DNA from: Acidobacteriota bacterium
GTDB taxonomy: Bacteria > Acidobacteriota > Polarisedimenticolia > Gp22-AA2
Length of the DNA stretch: 44,905 nt
Direction: 5' to 3'
Assembly (NCBI GenBank): GCA_018606725.1
Contig: JAGYID010000010.1
Location: forward strand, 1-44,905
In this document: positions 19,723 to 30,309 of the stretch, piece by piece
How the letters are laid out: each line of letters opens with the position of its first letter
Position numbering within the stretch: position 1 is the stretch's first letter
Position numbers and translations under genes: made by a program
The notes under the pieces: model-generated
The model's input: the letters and a program-made list of their open reading frames with translations, nothing else
Databases searched by the model: none
Told to the model about the DNA's origin: nothing

Positions 19723-20469
19723 ATGGCCACGAGGCCCGCGATCCCCGGAAGGAAACTGCGCCTGGCGCTGTCTCTGTGTCTGGGCGCCACGGTGGTGGCG
19801 CATGCCGACACGGCGGTCCTGCGCAACGGCCGGACTCTTGCGATCACCGACTTCCGCAGCGAAGGGGACCGGGTCGTGCTGGTGATGGATGGCGGGGGCG
19901 AACTCGCCCTTCCGAACGGACAGATCATGGCGATCCGGCGCGAGCCGGCTGCCGCGGCGCCGCCGGCGCCGCTTCCCGGGTCGGACGATGCGACGCGGCT
20001 GGCGCCGCCCCCGGCGGGCACGCCCCGGTTGGGCGAGATGAACTCCGTGAACGAGCCGGAGATCCGGATCCTGCCGGGGCAGGTGTTCGACCGCGGCGCG
20101 CTCAGGGGCCTGGCGGCCCGCATCGCCCGCAAGCACGCGGTCGACGAGACGCTCATCCAGGCGGTGATCGAGGTCGAATCGCGCTACGACGCCTTCGCGG
20201 TCTCGCCGCGCGGCGCCATGGGGCTGATGCAGCTGATGCCCCGGACGGCGGCGCGCTTCGATGTCCGCAACACCTTCGACCCGATTCAGAACGTCGACGG
20301 CGGGGTGCGTTATCTCAAGGAGCTCCTGGCGCGGTACGGCGGTGAAGTCAGACTGGCGCTGGCGGCCTACAACGCCGGCGAGGACGCGGTCGATCGCTTC
20401 GGGGGCATCCCGCCGTATCCCGAAACCCGGCAGTACGTCGTCCGGGTCCTGCGGCTGCTGCCGCGCTGA
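19723..20469 (+). CDS. Secreted lytic transglycosylase (SLT domain)
   Basis: A 248-residue exported peptidoglycan-cleaving enzyme. A signal peptide (KLRLALSLCLGATVVAHA) is cut near residue 28. A small N-terminal domain (about 29-72) has the NGRTLAITDFRSEGDRVVLV pattern often seen ahead of SLT domains. A Pro/Ala linker is followed by the Slt35/MltC-like catalytic domain: AVIEVESRYD with Glu152 as likely catalytic acid, GAMGLMQLMP, and LALAAYNAGEDAV. AAGGA at 19708 is an acceptable ribosome site. It has its own promoter after mutL and converges on the next gene with a nine-base gap. Confidence 0.9.
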   Translation: MATRPAIPGRKLRLALSLCLGATVVAHADTAVLRNGRTLAITDFRSEGDRVVLVMDGGGELALPNGQIMAIRREPAAAAPPAPLPGSDDATRLAPPPAGTPRLGEMNSVNEPEIRILPGQVFDRGALRGLAARIARKHAVDETLIQAVIEVESRYDAFAVSPRGAMGLMQLMPRTAARFDVRNTFDPIQNVDGGVRYLKELLARYGGEVRLALAAYNAGEDAVDRFGGIPPYPETRQYVVRVLRLLPR

Positions 20470-20484
20470 ACCCCGTCCTCAGCG
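20464..20484. other. Small palindrome covering two convergent stop codons
   Basis: CGCTGA (20464-20469) and TCAGCG (20479-20484) form a 6-bp stem with a 9-base loop, each arm containing one of the two facing stop codons. No U tract, so terminator function is doubtful. Confidence 0.25.
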
Positions 20485-21924
20485 GGCGCAGCGCGCCGAG
20501 GGCGGGCGCCCCGCCTGCAGCTCCAGGGTGGCCCGGTCGGCGGCCCTGAAGCGACGCAGCGCGGCGGCGCGGCGGAACTGTTCAAGCGCCGCCGATTCGT
20601 TCCCCAAGGAGCGCTCCGCCAGGCCGCGGTAGAGCGCGATCCAGCCGTCCATCCATTGCGGCCGCGCCACGTCCGCCTCGGCGGCCGCCGCCAGATCGGG
20701 CTCGGCGTCGGCGCAGCGATCGCCGAGATACAGCAGACGGCCGCGCAGGAAGCGCGGCAGCGGCTCGAGCGGGAAAGCCGCCGATCCCTCATGCAGCAAG
20801 GCCAGCGCCTCATCGGACCTGCCGGCCTGCCATGCCGCCAGCGCCTCCCGGACCTTCCACGCCGGCCGCCCCCGTCTCTGGTCGATCTCGGCGCGCAGCC
20901 GCTCGACCGTCTCGGATTCCCTTTCGGACAGAGGCCCGGGTCCGCTGGCGGCGCGGGCCAGCTCCGCCTCGGCTTCATCCAGGCGGAAGTCACCCGCCAG
21001 CGCCTCGGCCAGCAACAGCCGCAAGCCCCGCCGCTGGCGCACCCTCTCGGGGACCGGCTCATTGGCCGCCTGCAGGGCCTGTTCGAACTGGGTCACCGCC
21101 TCACCGTAGAAGCCAAGCCGCATCCGCAGGCCGCCGATCGACCCGAGGATGAGCGGTGAACCGGGGTTCTCCTGGAGAGCCGCGTCGAGGTGCGCCTCTG
21201 CCTCGTCGAAACAATGCTCGTCGCGGCTGCCCAGGATGAGGGCGAGCAGCAGGCGGGCCTCGGTGTGGAACCAGCCGGGCGCCGAGGCGACCGCCCGCAG
21301 CTGATCGAGGCCACGCTCGGCATCGCCGGAAGGGATGAACAGCAGGCCGCGGGCGATCGCCGGCACCCGGTCGGCGAAGTAGTTGTAACCGCCGAGGGCG
21401 AACACCGCCTCGCTCTGGGCGGGATCGCGCTTCACCACCGCCTCGAGGGCCTTGTGACCGCGGCGCGCGGCCTGGGCCGCCTTCAGGTAGTTGCGGCGCA
21501 GTCCCTGGACCGTGAAATCGAAGATCTGCGCCGCGCCGATGGCGGCCATGGCGCGGAGATCGTCGGGCGCCTGCAGCAGCCGCCCATCGGCGGTTTCGAG
21601 CGCGCTCCCGATCGCCTCGCGGAACGGCGCATCGTAGGAGGGGTCGGAGCGGTCCTGGAAGATGCGCCACACGTAGCTGAAGGCGAGCAGCAGGTGCGGG
21701 TCGGGATCGGACGGATCGGCCGCCGCCGCGGCCCGGAAGGCCACCTCGGCCCCCTCGAAGCGGCCCCGGTGCATCAACTCCAGGCCGGACCGGATCTGGT
21801 CGGCCGCTCCGGCCGGGGCGGCCGATTCGGGATGGGGCGCGGCCGCAGGACCGTGGAACAGGCCGAGCGCGAGAATCGCGGAGATCGACAGGAATCGGAG
21901 GCGCGTCGCGGCGCGATGTCGCAT
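20479..21924 (-). CDS. Secreted TPR-repeat protein of unknown function
   Basis: A 481-residue protein with an N-terminal signal or anchor (FLSISAILALGLFHGPAAA) and many tetratricopeptide-like helices, for example GLELMHRGRFEGAEVAFRAA near 48-67, EAEAHLDAALQENPGSPLI and EAVTQFEQALQAANEP. These repeats usually hold protein partners; no enzyme motif is seen. ATG 21924 is preferred over the adjoining GTG 21927 because AGGGA sits four bases upstream. It is divergent from the signalling unit that begins at 22168, with 243 bases between them. The function cannot be named. Confidence 0.75.
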   Translation of the reverse strand: MRHRAATRLRFLSISAILALGLFHGPAAAPHPESAAPAGAADQIRSGLELMHRGRFEGAEVAFRAAAAADPSDPDPHLLLAFSYVWRIFQDRSDPSYDAPFREAIGSALETADGRLLQAPDDLRAMAAIGAAQIFDFTVQGLRRNYLKAAQAARRGHKALEAVVKRDPAQSEAVFALGGYNYFADRVPAIARGLLFIPSGDAERGLDQLRAVASAPGWFHTEARLLLALILGSRDEHCFDEAEAHLDAALQENPGSPLILGSIGGLRMRLGFYGEAVTQFEQALQAANEPVPERVRQRRGLRLLLAEALAGDFRLDEAEAELARAASGPGPLSERESETVERLRAEIDQRRGRPAWKVREALAAWQAGRSDEALALLHEGSAAFPLEPLPRFLRGRLLYLGDRCADAEPDLAAAAEADVARPQWMDGWIALYRGLAERSLGNESAALEQFRRAAALRRFRAADRATLELQAGRPPSARCAR

Positions 21925-22114
21925 CACGTCCCTGGAACTCTACACCAAACGTCGTGGAGCCGACGGCTGGGACCCCCGAGCCGCGTTACATTTCCCGTCG
22001 CTCCCCCTACCAAATTCGTCGCGATTGTGGGCACGGACGGACGATTGCACATTGGTGATCAGCGCAAACGCCCGTGTGACAGCCACTTCGCCGGGGAGCG
22101 CCGACCGGTGTCCG

Positions 22115-22130
22115 TGGAATGTTTCTTGCT
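22115..22130 (+). promoter_or_regulatory. Sigma-54 (-24/-12) promoter match
   Basis: TGGAATgtttcTTGCT matches the TGGCAC-N5-TTGCA/T consensus with the invariant GG and GC separated by exactly 10 bases. A start near 22141 would leave about 26 bases before the GTG at 22168. It precedes a sigma-54 activator gene, suggesting autoactivation. The rest of the 243-base divergent gap holds nothing else I can name. Confidence 0.55.
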
Positions 22131-22167
22131 GCCCTTCTGGACACTGAGGACCAAGGAGGAGGGCGGC

Positions 22168-23568
22168 GTGAACCCCAAGGCCAACATTCTGCTCGTGGAC
22201 GGCGACGCGGAGTTCGCGCGGGCGCAGACGGCTGTCCTGGTACGGGCCGGGCACCGCGTGACCGCCGCCGAATCGGGCGCGACGGCGCTGGATCGCCTGA
22301 CCGGCCAAACGTTCGACCTGGTGGTTGTCAACCTCAAGCTGCCCGACGCAGGCGGCGTGGAGATCCTCGAGAAATTCAAGCAGGCGGCCCCCGAGACGCC
22401 GGTGGCGATCATCGCGCACGAGCCGGAGGTCGATGCCGCCATCGAGGCGCTGCGCAAGGGCGCCTATGACTTTCTGAGAATGCCGATCGCCGACGAGGAG
22501 ATGGTTCGCCTCGCCGACCGGGCGGCGCAGATCAAGCAGATGGGCTACGAGCGCCGGCGCGCCGCGGAGGAGCTCCAAACGGAGCGGGTGAAGAACTTCG
22601 AGCTCCGGCGGAGCCTGCGCAGCCAGTATGCGTTTGACTCCATCCTGGGGCGCAGCCCCAACATGAAGCAGATTCACGACCTGCTTCACGAGGTGACCGC
22701 GACCGACTCCACCGTGCTGATCACCGGCGAGAGCGGCACCGGCAAGGGTCTGCTGGCGCGGGTCATGCACTACAACTCGCTGCGCGCCGACAAGCCGTTC
22801 ATCGAGGCCAATTGCGCCGTGTACTCCGAGGGAATCCTGCACTCGGAGCTGTTCGGGCACGACAAGGGCGCCTTCACCGGCGCCGTGCGGCAGAAGAAGG
22901 GGCGCTTCGAGCTGGCGCACACGGGCACCATCTTCCTCGACGAAATCGGCGACCTGACACCGGCGACCCAGCTCATGCTGCTGCGCTTCCTCCAGGAGCG
23001 CCGTTTCGAGCGCGTTGGCGGAGAGCAGACGATCGAGGTCGACGTGCGGGTCATCGCCGCCACCAATCGCAGCCTGCAGGACGGGATGGAGCGTGGCAGT
23101 TTCCGCAACGATCTCTTCTATCGGTTGAATGTCATCCCGATCCATGTGCCGCCGCTGCGCGAGCGGGTCGAGGACATCCCGATCCTGGGCATGAACTTCC
23201 TCGAAAAGGTGGCGCAGAAGCTCGGCAAGCCGATGCGCGGGTTCTCGCGCGAGGCGATGGACCTCATGACCCGCTATGGCTGGCCGGGCAATGTGCGCGA
23301 GCTGGAGAACGTCATCGAGCGGGCGATGATCCTCGCCAAGGGCGACGTCATCGAGTCCGGCGACCTGCCACCGAACCTGAAGGACGGGCCGGGCGCCGGT
23401 GCCGATGTGCGGCTGTCGCTGCACGAAAATGAGCGGCTCTATATCCTGAAGACCCTCGCCGAGTGCAATTGGAACAAGAAGCTTGCCGCTTCGATCCTCG
23501 GGATCAACCGCAGCAGTCTTTACAGCAAGCTCAAGAAGCACGCCATCGGACGGGAGAGGATGAACTGA
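22168..23568 (+). CDS. Sigma-54-dependent activator with a degenerate receiver domain
   Basis: NtrC-type regulator of 466 residues: receiver-like domain (about 5-120), AAA+ domain (about 150-390) and Fis-type helix-turn-helix at the C-terminus (NWNKKLAASILGINRSSLYS). The AAA+ part is intact, with Walker A GESGTGKG near 188 and the sigma-54 contact loop GAFTGA near 234. The receiver has lost the residues for phosphorylation: Asn55 replaces the phosphoacceptor Asp (VVVNLKLPDAGG), Ala83 the switch Thr and Met105 the Lys, though D11/D13 remain. It is thus probably not controlled by phosphorylation. AAGGAGG (22153-22159) fixes GTG 22168. It heads a run of signalling genes. Confidence 0.9.
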   Translation: MNPKANILLVDGDAEFARAQTAVLVRAGHRVTAAESGATALDRLTGQTFDLVVVNLKLPDAGGVEILEKFKQAAPETPVAIIAHEPEVDAAIEALRKGAYDFLRMPIADEEMVRLADRAAQIKQMGYERRRAAEELQTERVKNFELRRSLRSQYAFDSILGRSPNMKQIHDLLHEVTATDSTVLITGESGTGKGLLARVMHYNSLRADKPFIEANCAVYSEGILHSELFGHDKGAFTGAVRQKKGRFELAHTGTIFLDEIGDLTPATQLMLLRFLQERRFERVGGEQTIEVDVRVIAATNRSLQDGMERGSFRNDLFYRLNVIPIHVPPLRERVEDIPILGMNFLEKVAQKLGKPMRGFSREAMDLMTRYGWPGNVRELENVIERAMILAKGDVIESGDLPPNLKDGPGAGADVRLSLHENERLYILKTLAECNWNKKLAASILGINRSSLYSKLKKHAIGRERMN

Positions 23569-23599
23569 GGAGCCGCCCGATGGTGATCGGGGACGCGGC

Positions 23600-25567
<1,968 letters not shown>

Positions 25568-25571
25568 AGCG

Positions 25572-26810
25572 ATGACCGAGCCGGCATCGGACGTCACGGC
25601 CGTGGAGGGGCGCGAGGCGACCCAGGGCTCCCCCATCCTGGTGGTCGACGACGATCAGCGCAATGTCCGGCTGATGGAGTCGATCCTGCGCACCCAGGGC
25701 TATCACGTCCTCCGGGCCTTCAACGGCGAGGAGGCGCTGCGCGTGGTCGAATCCGATCGGCCCGATCTCATTCTCCTCGACGTCATGATGCCGAAGATGA
25801 GCGGCTTCGAGGTCTGCCAGCGACTGAAGGGGCGGTACGAAACGCGCCTGCTGCCGATCATCATCGTCACGGCGCTCAACTCGCTCGAGGACAAGGTCCA
25901 GGCCCTGGAAATCGGCGCCGACGATTTCCTCAGCAAGCCGATCAACAAGGTCGAGCTGCTCGCCAAGGTGCGGGCCATCCTCCGGGTCAAGTCATTGCAG
26001 GACGAGGTCGAGAGGCAGAAGAAGGCGCTCGAAACCTCCAATGACGAGATCCTCAGAATGCAGGGCTTCAAGGAATCGATGGCGCAGATGGTGGTGCACG
26101 ATCTCAAGAATCCGCTGGCGAGCATCATGGGGAATGTCCAGCTTATCCAGATGCAGCACGGCGCGATGCCGCCGCAGCGGCTGGAGGAGCTGCTGGATCG
26201 CACCCAGGAGAGCGCCCGCCAGCTGATGCGGATGATCCTCAACATCCTGCACATCGGCAAGCTCGAAGAGCAGAAGATGCCGCTGCGCCTGGAGCCGATC
26301 GCCCTGCGCGACGTCATCCGCGAGCATGTGGAGGAGATGGCCGGGCTGGCCACGCGCGACGGTATCGTCATCGACAATGCCGTTGCGGCCGACCTCCCGG
26401 CGCTGCACGCGGATCGGGAGCTCATCGGACGCGTGATCGCCAACCTGCTGAGTAACGCCCTCAAGCACACGCCCGGCGGCGGCCGGGTCACCCTCGCCGC
26501 CAGGCTCGAGGGGGACGAGGTGGTGCTGTCGGTGAAGGACACCGGCGCCGGCATCCCGGAGGATCTGCTGCCGACCATCTTCGAGAAATTCGTCGCCGGT
26601 CAGACGGACAACAGGAAGAGGATGCTGTACGACTCGGGTCTCGGACTGACCTTCTGCCGCCTGGCGATCCAGTGTCACGGCGGGCGCATCTGGCTGCACA
26701 GCCGTCCCGGAGAGGGGACGGAGGTGTTCGTCGCCCTGAAACTTCGTGGCCCGGCGGACGCCGCGGCGCCGGCAGCCGCCGCGGCATCCGGCCCGCGCGC
26801 CGCCGCATAG
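25572..26810 (+). CDS. Receiver-histidine kinase fusion protein (soluble)
   Basis: A 412-residue cytosolic protein with the order REC, coiled coil, HisKA, HATPase_c. The receiver is intact: VVDDDQ, phosphoacceptor Asp70 (LILLDVMMPKMSG), Thr100, Lys122 (FLSKPIN). HisKA has MAQMVVHDLKNPLASIM with H177. HATPase_c shows NLLSNALKHTPGGG, DTGAGIPEDL and DSGLGLTFCRLA. The tail is Ala/Pro-rich. The architecture suggests it is phosphorylated, perhaps by the preceding hybrid kinase, and then signals on to a partner not seen here. It is nearly contiguous with both neighbours, so one transcript is likely. Confidence 0.9.
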   Translation: MTEPASDVTAVEGREATQGSPILVVDDDQRNVRLMESILRTQGYHVLRAFNGEEALRVVESDRPDLILLDVMMPKMSGFEVCQRLKGRYETRLLPIIIVTALNSLEDKVQALEIGADDFLSKPINKVELLAKVRAILRVKSLQDEVERQKKALETSNDEILRMQGFKESMAQMVVHDLKNPLASIMGNVQLIQMQHGAMPPQRLEELLDRTQESARQLMRMILNILHIGKLEEQKMPLRLEPIALRDVIREHVEEMAGLATRDGIVIDNAVAADLPALHADRELIGRVIANLLSNALKHTPGGGRVTLAARLEGDEVVLSVKDTGAGIPEDLLPTIFEKFVAGQTDNRKRMLYDSGLGLTFCRLAIQCHGGRIWLHSRPGEGTEVFVALKLRGPADAAAPAAAAASGPRAAA

Positions 26811-26819
26811 GAGAAGAAC

Positions 26820-28352
26820 GTGTCTGCGCCAGCCACCGGCCCCGCCCCGTCGCCCGCGCTGCACGGCTTCTGTACGCCGCCGTCGATGGCGGAGCTGATC
26901 CGCGACTTGTACCTCGACGAGCGCTCCGGCGCCCTCGTGGTCAGCCGCGGCGGTGCGGAGAAGCGCATCTATCTCGACCGCGGCATGATCCTCACGGTCA
27001 CTTCGACGCTGCCGGATGAGAAGCTGCTGGCGTTCCTGGTGGCGCGCCAGCTGGTTCGCGCCGACGAGGCGGAGGCGCTCAAGGGGCTGGACGATCGCCA
27101 GGCGATCGGGGTCCTGACGTCGCGTGGGGTCCTCTCCGGCGACGCCCTCCAGCAGGTGAACCGCGACCTGGCCCAGCAGATCCTCGCCGCCATTTTCCGA
27201 TGGGATGACCTCGAGTACCGCTTTGACGAGGGACCGATCGCGGCCGGCCCGTTACAGACCAACGTCGTCATCAGCTTCGAGTTGATCATCCGGGCTCTGC
27301 GTTCGATGACCGGTTTCGAGCAGGTGAAGGAGGCGATGCTGCGGCAGGATCGGGCGCTGCGCTTTTCCGATCAGATCTACCTGCCGTTCGAGCAGCTCAA
27401 GCTGACCCCGGTCGAGGGGTTCCTGGTGTCGCGACTCGACGGCCAGACGAAAATCCGCGACGTTCTGGCGCAGACTCCGCCCGATGAGGAAGAGTCGGCG
27501 GCACGCTTCCTGTTCGGATTGCTGATCCTCGGTCTGGTGCAGTTCGTCCCGGCCATCGGCTCCGGCCCCCTGAGCTGTCGCGATCTGGTGAAGGGGGACG
27601 AGGAGAAGCAGCAGCGCGAGTCCCGCGAGAAGGAGGAGATCCTCGATTTCTACAAGCTGGCCCACGAGAACCGGCCGGATGCCCTCCTGGGCGTGAACGA
27701 GAGTGCCACCTCCGAACAGGTCAAGGCGGCCTACCTGGAGCGCAAGGAGCGCTACCAGGCGAGCCGCTTCCTGAAAAAGGTGCAGACCGACTGCCGCGAG
27801 GAGCTGCAGATCATCGAGGCGCGCCTGCTGGAGGGCTTCCTGGCGCTGCGATCGCGCAAGCTGGGCGCGGCGCGGGCGGCCGGCAACAACAGCGAGCGGG
27901 TCGTCAGCCTCGATCTCGAGCAGTTGTCGATGCGCAAGGAGCTCAGCAAGACCGAGAGGCAATCGAACGAGGAAGAGCGCTCCCGGATGGCCGACCAGTT
28001 CTTCTCCAAGGCACGGGACTACTGGAAGATGGGCGATTACTTCAACTGCATCCGCTATTGCGAGTTCGCCGGCGGCTACAACGACAAGCTCGCCGCCGTC
28101 TGGAGCCTGCTCGGCCAGGCGCTGTCGCGCAACCCCGACTATCGCTGGCAGAAGCGGGCCGAGACCGCGCTGCAGAAGGCTGCGGAACTCGAGGCGTTCA
28201 ACCCGGGTCATTTCATCCTGCTCGGCGACTTCTACCGCACCCACGGCCTGAACGCGAAGTCGAAGAAGGAGTATGAGAAGGCGCTTGCCCTCGTCCCCAA
28301 CCATGCGCAGGCGCTGCAAGCCCTCAAGGAACTCTCCAAGATCAAGGACTGA
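26820..28352 (+). CDS. DUF4388 (PATAN-like) protein with J-like and TPR regions
   Basis: A 510-residue cytosolic protein. Residues about 15-145 fit the DUF4388/PATAN type domain found in bacterial two-component systems: SMAELIRDLYLDERSGALVV, KRIYLDRGMILTVTSTLPDE. Residues about 280-320 resemble a DnaJ J-domain (DFYKL...LLGVNESATSEQVKAAYLERKERY), but the HPD tripeptide is missing. A charged coiled region (365-400) leads to TPR-like helices to the end (EYEKALALVPNHAQALQAL). GTG 26820 follows AGGAGA. As the last gene of the signalling run, it is a candidate output or adaptor; the function is inferred only from context. Confidence 0.75.
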   Translation: MSAPATGPAPSPALHGFCTPPSMAELIRDLYLDERSGALVVSRGGAEKRIYLDRGMILTVTSTLPDEKLLAFLVARQLVRADEAEALKGLDDRQAIGVLTSRGVLSGDALQQVNRDLAQQILAAIFRWDDLEYRFDEGPIAAGPLQTNVVISFELIIRALRSMTGFEQVKEAMLRQDRALRFSDQIYLPFEQLKLTPVEGFLVSRLDGQTKIRDVLAQTPPDEEESAARFLFGLLILGLVQFVPAIGSGPLSCRDLVKGDEEKQQRESREKEEILDFYKLAHENRPDALLGVNESATSEQVKAAYLERKERYQASRFLKKVQTDCREELQIIEARLLEGFLALRSRKLGAARAAGNNSERVVSLDLEQLSMRKELSKTERQSNEEERSRMADQFFSKARDYWKMGDYFNCIRYCEFAGGYNDKLAAVWSLLGQALSRNPDYRWQKRAETALQKAAELEAFNPGHFILLGDFYRTHGLNAKSKKEYEKALALVPNHAQALQALKELSKIKD

Positions 28353-28360
28353 TCACGCCC

Positions 28361-28433
28361 GACCGGGACCGGCCGGGGCGGTTCCACCCACGCCCGACCC
28401 CCGCCGCGCAGCCTGACGATCGCCGGCCCGGTC
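28361..28433 (+). other. Inverted repeat after the signalling operon
   Basis: GACCGGGaCCGGC (28361-28373) pairs with GCCGGCCCGGTC (28422-28433), 12 bp with one bulge, directly downstream of the last signalling gene. No U tract is present, so a terminator role is uncertain. The rest of the 178-base gap is GC-rich and otherwise empty until the yceD promoter. Confidence 0.3.
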
Positions 28434-28477
28434 CGCCGCAAGGTCGCGCCCGGGGAGGCCCGGGGCCGGGGCTCGGA

Positions 28478-28505
28478 TTGACAGGCGGGACCGCCGTGCT
28501 ATAAT
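28478..28505 (+). promoter_or_regulatory. Consensus sigma-70 promoter for yceD-rpmF-fab operon
   Basis: TTGACA (28478-28483), a 16-bp spacer and TATAAT (28500-28505), with a TGC extension before the -10. This is the best housekeeping promoter in the window. The predicted start near 28512 gives a leader of about 19 bases. Confidence 0.75.
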
Positions 28506-28530
28506 TCGCGCTCCGCACGGGCCGATAGAG

Positions 28531-29046
28531 ATGTACATAGAAATCAAGGAGATAGAGTCGGAGGGTCTGGTTGTCGACCGACTCCTGAATGAGCCTTCGC
28601 TGCCTCTCGAAGGAAGCGAGGTCGTCGCTCTGGAGCCGGTCCACCTGCTCGGGACCCTGATGAAGGAGGAGGAAGGGATCTCCTTCGCCGGGCATCTGGA
28701 GACGGTCGCCACGCTGTCCTGCAGCCGCTGCCTGGAGGCCTATCGGCAGCCACTGCGGCAGAACTTCGACCTTCTTTATGTGACCGGCCAGGAGGCCCCG
28801 GAGGGGGGTGAGGCCCGCATGAACGAGGATCGCGTGACGTTGACGCCCTTCGACGGCCACCGAATCGAGCTCGACCCCCTGGTGGCCGAGCAGGTGTATC
28901 TCGGCCTGCCGCTGAAGCCACTCTGCCGCGACGACTGTCGCGGGTTGTGCCCGCGCTGCGGGACGAACCTGAACCAGAGCACCTGCGCCTGCCAGGAGGA
29001 AAGGGCCGAGGATCCCCGCCTCCTGGTGCTGAAGAAGCTCCTCTAG
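28531..29046 (+). CDS. yceD: YceD/DUF177 family protein
   Basis: A 171-residue member of DUF177, a family linked to large-subunit rRNA accumulation and nearly always beside rpmF. Cysteine pairs are LSCSRCLEAY (about 71) and, near the end, CRDDCRGLCPRCGTNLN with a final CAC, consistent with metal binding. ATG 28531 gives MYIEIKEIESEG, a typical beginning, though the ribosome site is weak. It is followed 20 bases later by rpmF, then the lipid genes. Confidence 0.9.
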   Translation: MYIEIKEIESEGLVVDRLLNEPSLPLEGSEVVALEPVHLLGTLMKEEEGISFAGHLETVATLSCSRCLEAYRQPLRQNFDLLYVTGQEAPEGGEARMNEDRVTLTPFDGHRIELDPLVAEQVYLGLPLKPLCRDDCRGLCPRCGTNLNQSTCACQEERAEDPRLLVLKKLL

Positions 29047-29066
29047 CCAACACAGGAACGCACCCG

Positions 29067-29249
29067 ATGCCGAATCCCAAACGCCGTCATTCGCGCGCCC
29101 GGCGCGACAAACGCCGCGCGCACGACGCCCTGAGTCGCCCTTCCCTTTCCAACTGCCCGAACTGCCACGAGGCGAAGCTGCCGCACCGGGTCTGCCCGCA
29201 CTGCGGCCAGTACAAGGGTCGGGAGGTCATTGAAGTCGGCGAAGTCTGA
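29067..29249 (+). CDS. rpmF: Ribosomal protein L32
   Basis: A 60-residue L32 with the standard start MPNPKRRHSRARRDKRRAHD and a complete zinc ribbon CPNC...CPHCGQYKGREV. This is the zinc-binding (C+) form. It lies between yceD and plsX, the usual bacterial arrangement linking ribosome and phospholipid synthesis. Confidence 0.96.
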   Translation: MPNPKRRHSRARRDKRRAHDALSRPSLSNCPNCHEAKLPHRVCPHCGQYKGREVIEVGEV

Positions 29250-29261
29250 GATCTTCTGCTG

Positions 29262-30308
29262 ATGGACGTCAGCGTAGCGATCGATGCCATGGGCGGGGAC
29301 TTCGCCCCCGCCCACCCCGTGGCCGGCGCCGTGCAGGCGGCGCGCGAGCTCGGGGTCCGCATCCTGCTGGTCGGGCGCCGCGAGGAAGTGGCGGCCGAGC
29401 TCGCCAAGCAGCATCACGCCGGGCTGCCGATCGAGATCGTCCACGCCAGCGAGGCGGTGGAGATGCACGAGTCGCCGGTCACGGCGTTCCGGCGCAAGAA
29501 GGACTCGTCGATCCGGGTCGCGGCCCAGCTGGTGCGGGACGGAGTGGCGCACGGGGTCGTGAGCGCCGGCAACACCGGCGCGGTGATGACCACCGTCAAG
29601 ATGATCTGCGGCGTCCTCGAGGGCGTCGAGCGGCCGGCGCTGTGCGCCGTGGTGCCGAACCTGCGCGGACCGTCGGTGTGGCTCGACGTCGGGGCGAATA
29701 TCGACTGCCGGCCGGAGCATCTGGTGCAGTTCGCCGTGATGGGGCACCTGTATTCCCGCGAAGTGCTCGGCATCCCGACGCCCCGCGTGGGGTTGATGAG
29801 CATCGGCGAAGAGGACAGCAAGGGGAACGAGGTGACCCGGGAGGCCTTCCGCGTCCTCAAGGAAGCGCCGCTCAACTTCATCGGCAATGTCGAGGGACGC
29901 GACATCTTCAACGGCAAGGCCGACGTGATCGTCTGCGACGGCTTCATCGGGAACGTGTCGCTCAAAGCGGTCGAGAGCGCCACGGAGGCGATCTTCCACT
30001 TCATGCGTGAAGAGATCTCCAAGTCGTTCATGGCCAAGCTCGGATACCTGCTGGCCAAGCCGGCGTTCCGCAGCTTCCGCAAGAAGGTCGACTATGCCGA
30101 GTATGGCGGCGTGCCGCTCCTCGGGCTGCGGGCCGCGGCGATCGTCTGCCACGGCGGGTCGTCCCCCCGTGCCATCAAGAACGCCGTGCGGGTCAATCTC
30201 GAGTTCGTCAGGAACCGCGTCAACGATCGGATCCGCGACGAAATCCTGAAGCTGACTGCGGAGCCCCGCGTGCCGCTGTCGGGCGACACGGCGCGGGCGG
30301 GAGAGTGA
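29262..30308 (+). CDS. plsX: Phosphate acyltransferase PlsX
   Basis: Makes acyl-phosphate from acyl-ACP for phospholipid synthesis; peripheral membrane enzyme, 348 residues. Signatures are AIDAMGGDFAP at the N-terminus, SAGNTGAVM near 104, LDVGANIDCRPEHLVQFAVM, MSIGEEDSKGNE and VCDGFIGNVSLK. It lies 12 bases after rpmF and is followed by fabH after a one-base gap. Confidence 0.96.
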   Translation: MDVSVAIDAMGGDFAPAHPVAGAVQAARELGVRILLVGRREEVAAELAKQHHAGLPIEIVHASEAVEMHESPVTAFRRKKDSSIRVAAQLVRDGVAHGVVSAGNTGAVMTTVKMICGVLEGVERPALCAVVPNLRGPSVWLDVGANIDCRPEHLVQFAVMGHLYSREVLGIPTPRVGLMSIGEEDSKGNEVTREAFRVLKEAPLNFIGNVEGRDIFNGKADVIVCDGFIGNVSLKAVESATEAIFHFMREEISKSFMAKLGYLLAKPAFRSFRKKVDYAEYGGVPLLGLRAAAIVCHGGSSPRAIKNAVRVNLEFVRNRVNDRIRDEILKLTAEPRVPLSGDTARAGE

Positions 30309-30309
30309 C

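Noticed and set aside
22035-22056. GGGCAC...TTGCA as a second sigma-54 site
   Set aside because: The GG and GC are 15 bases apart rather than 10.
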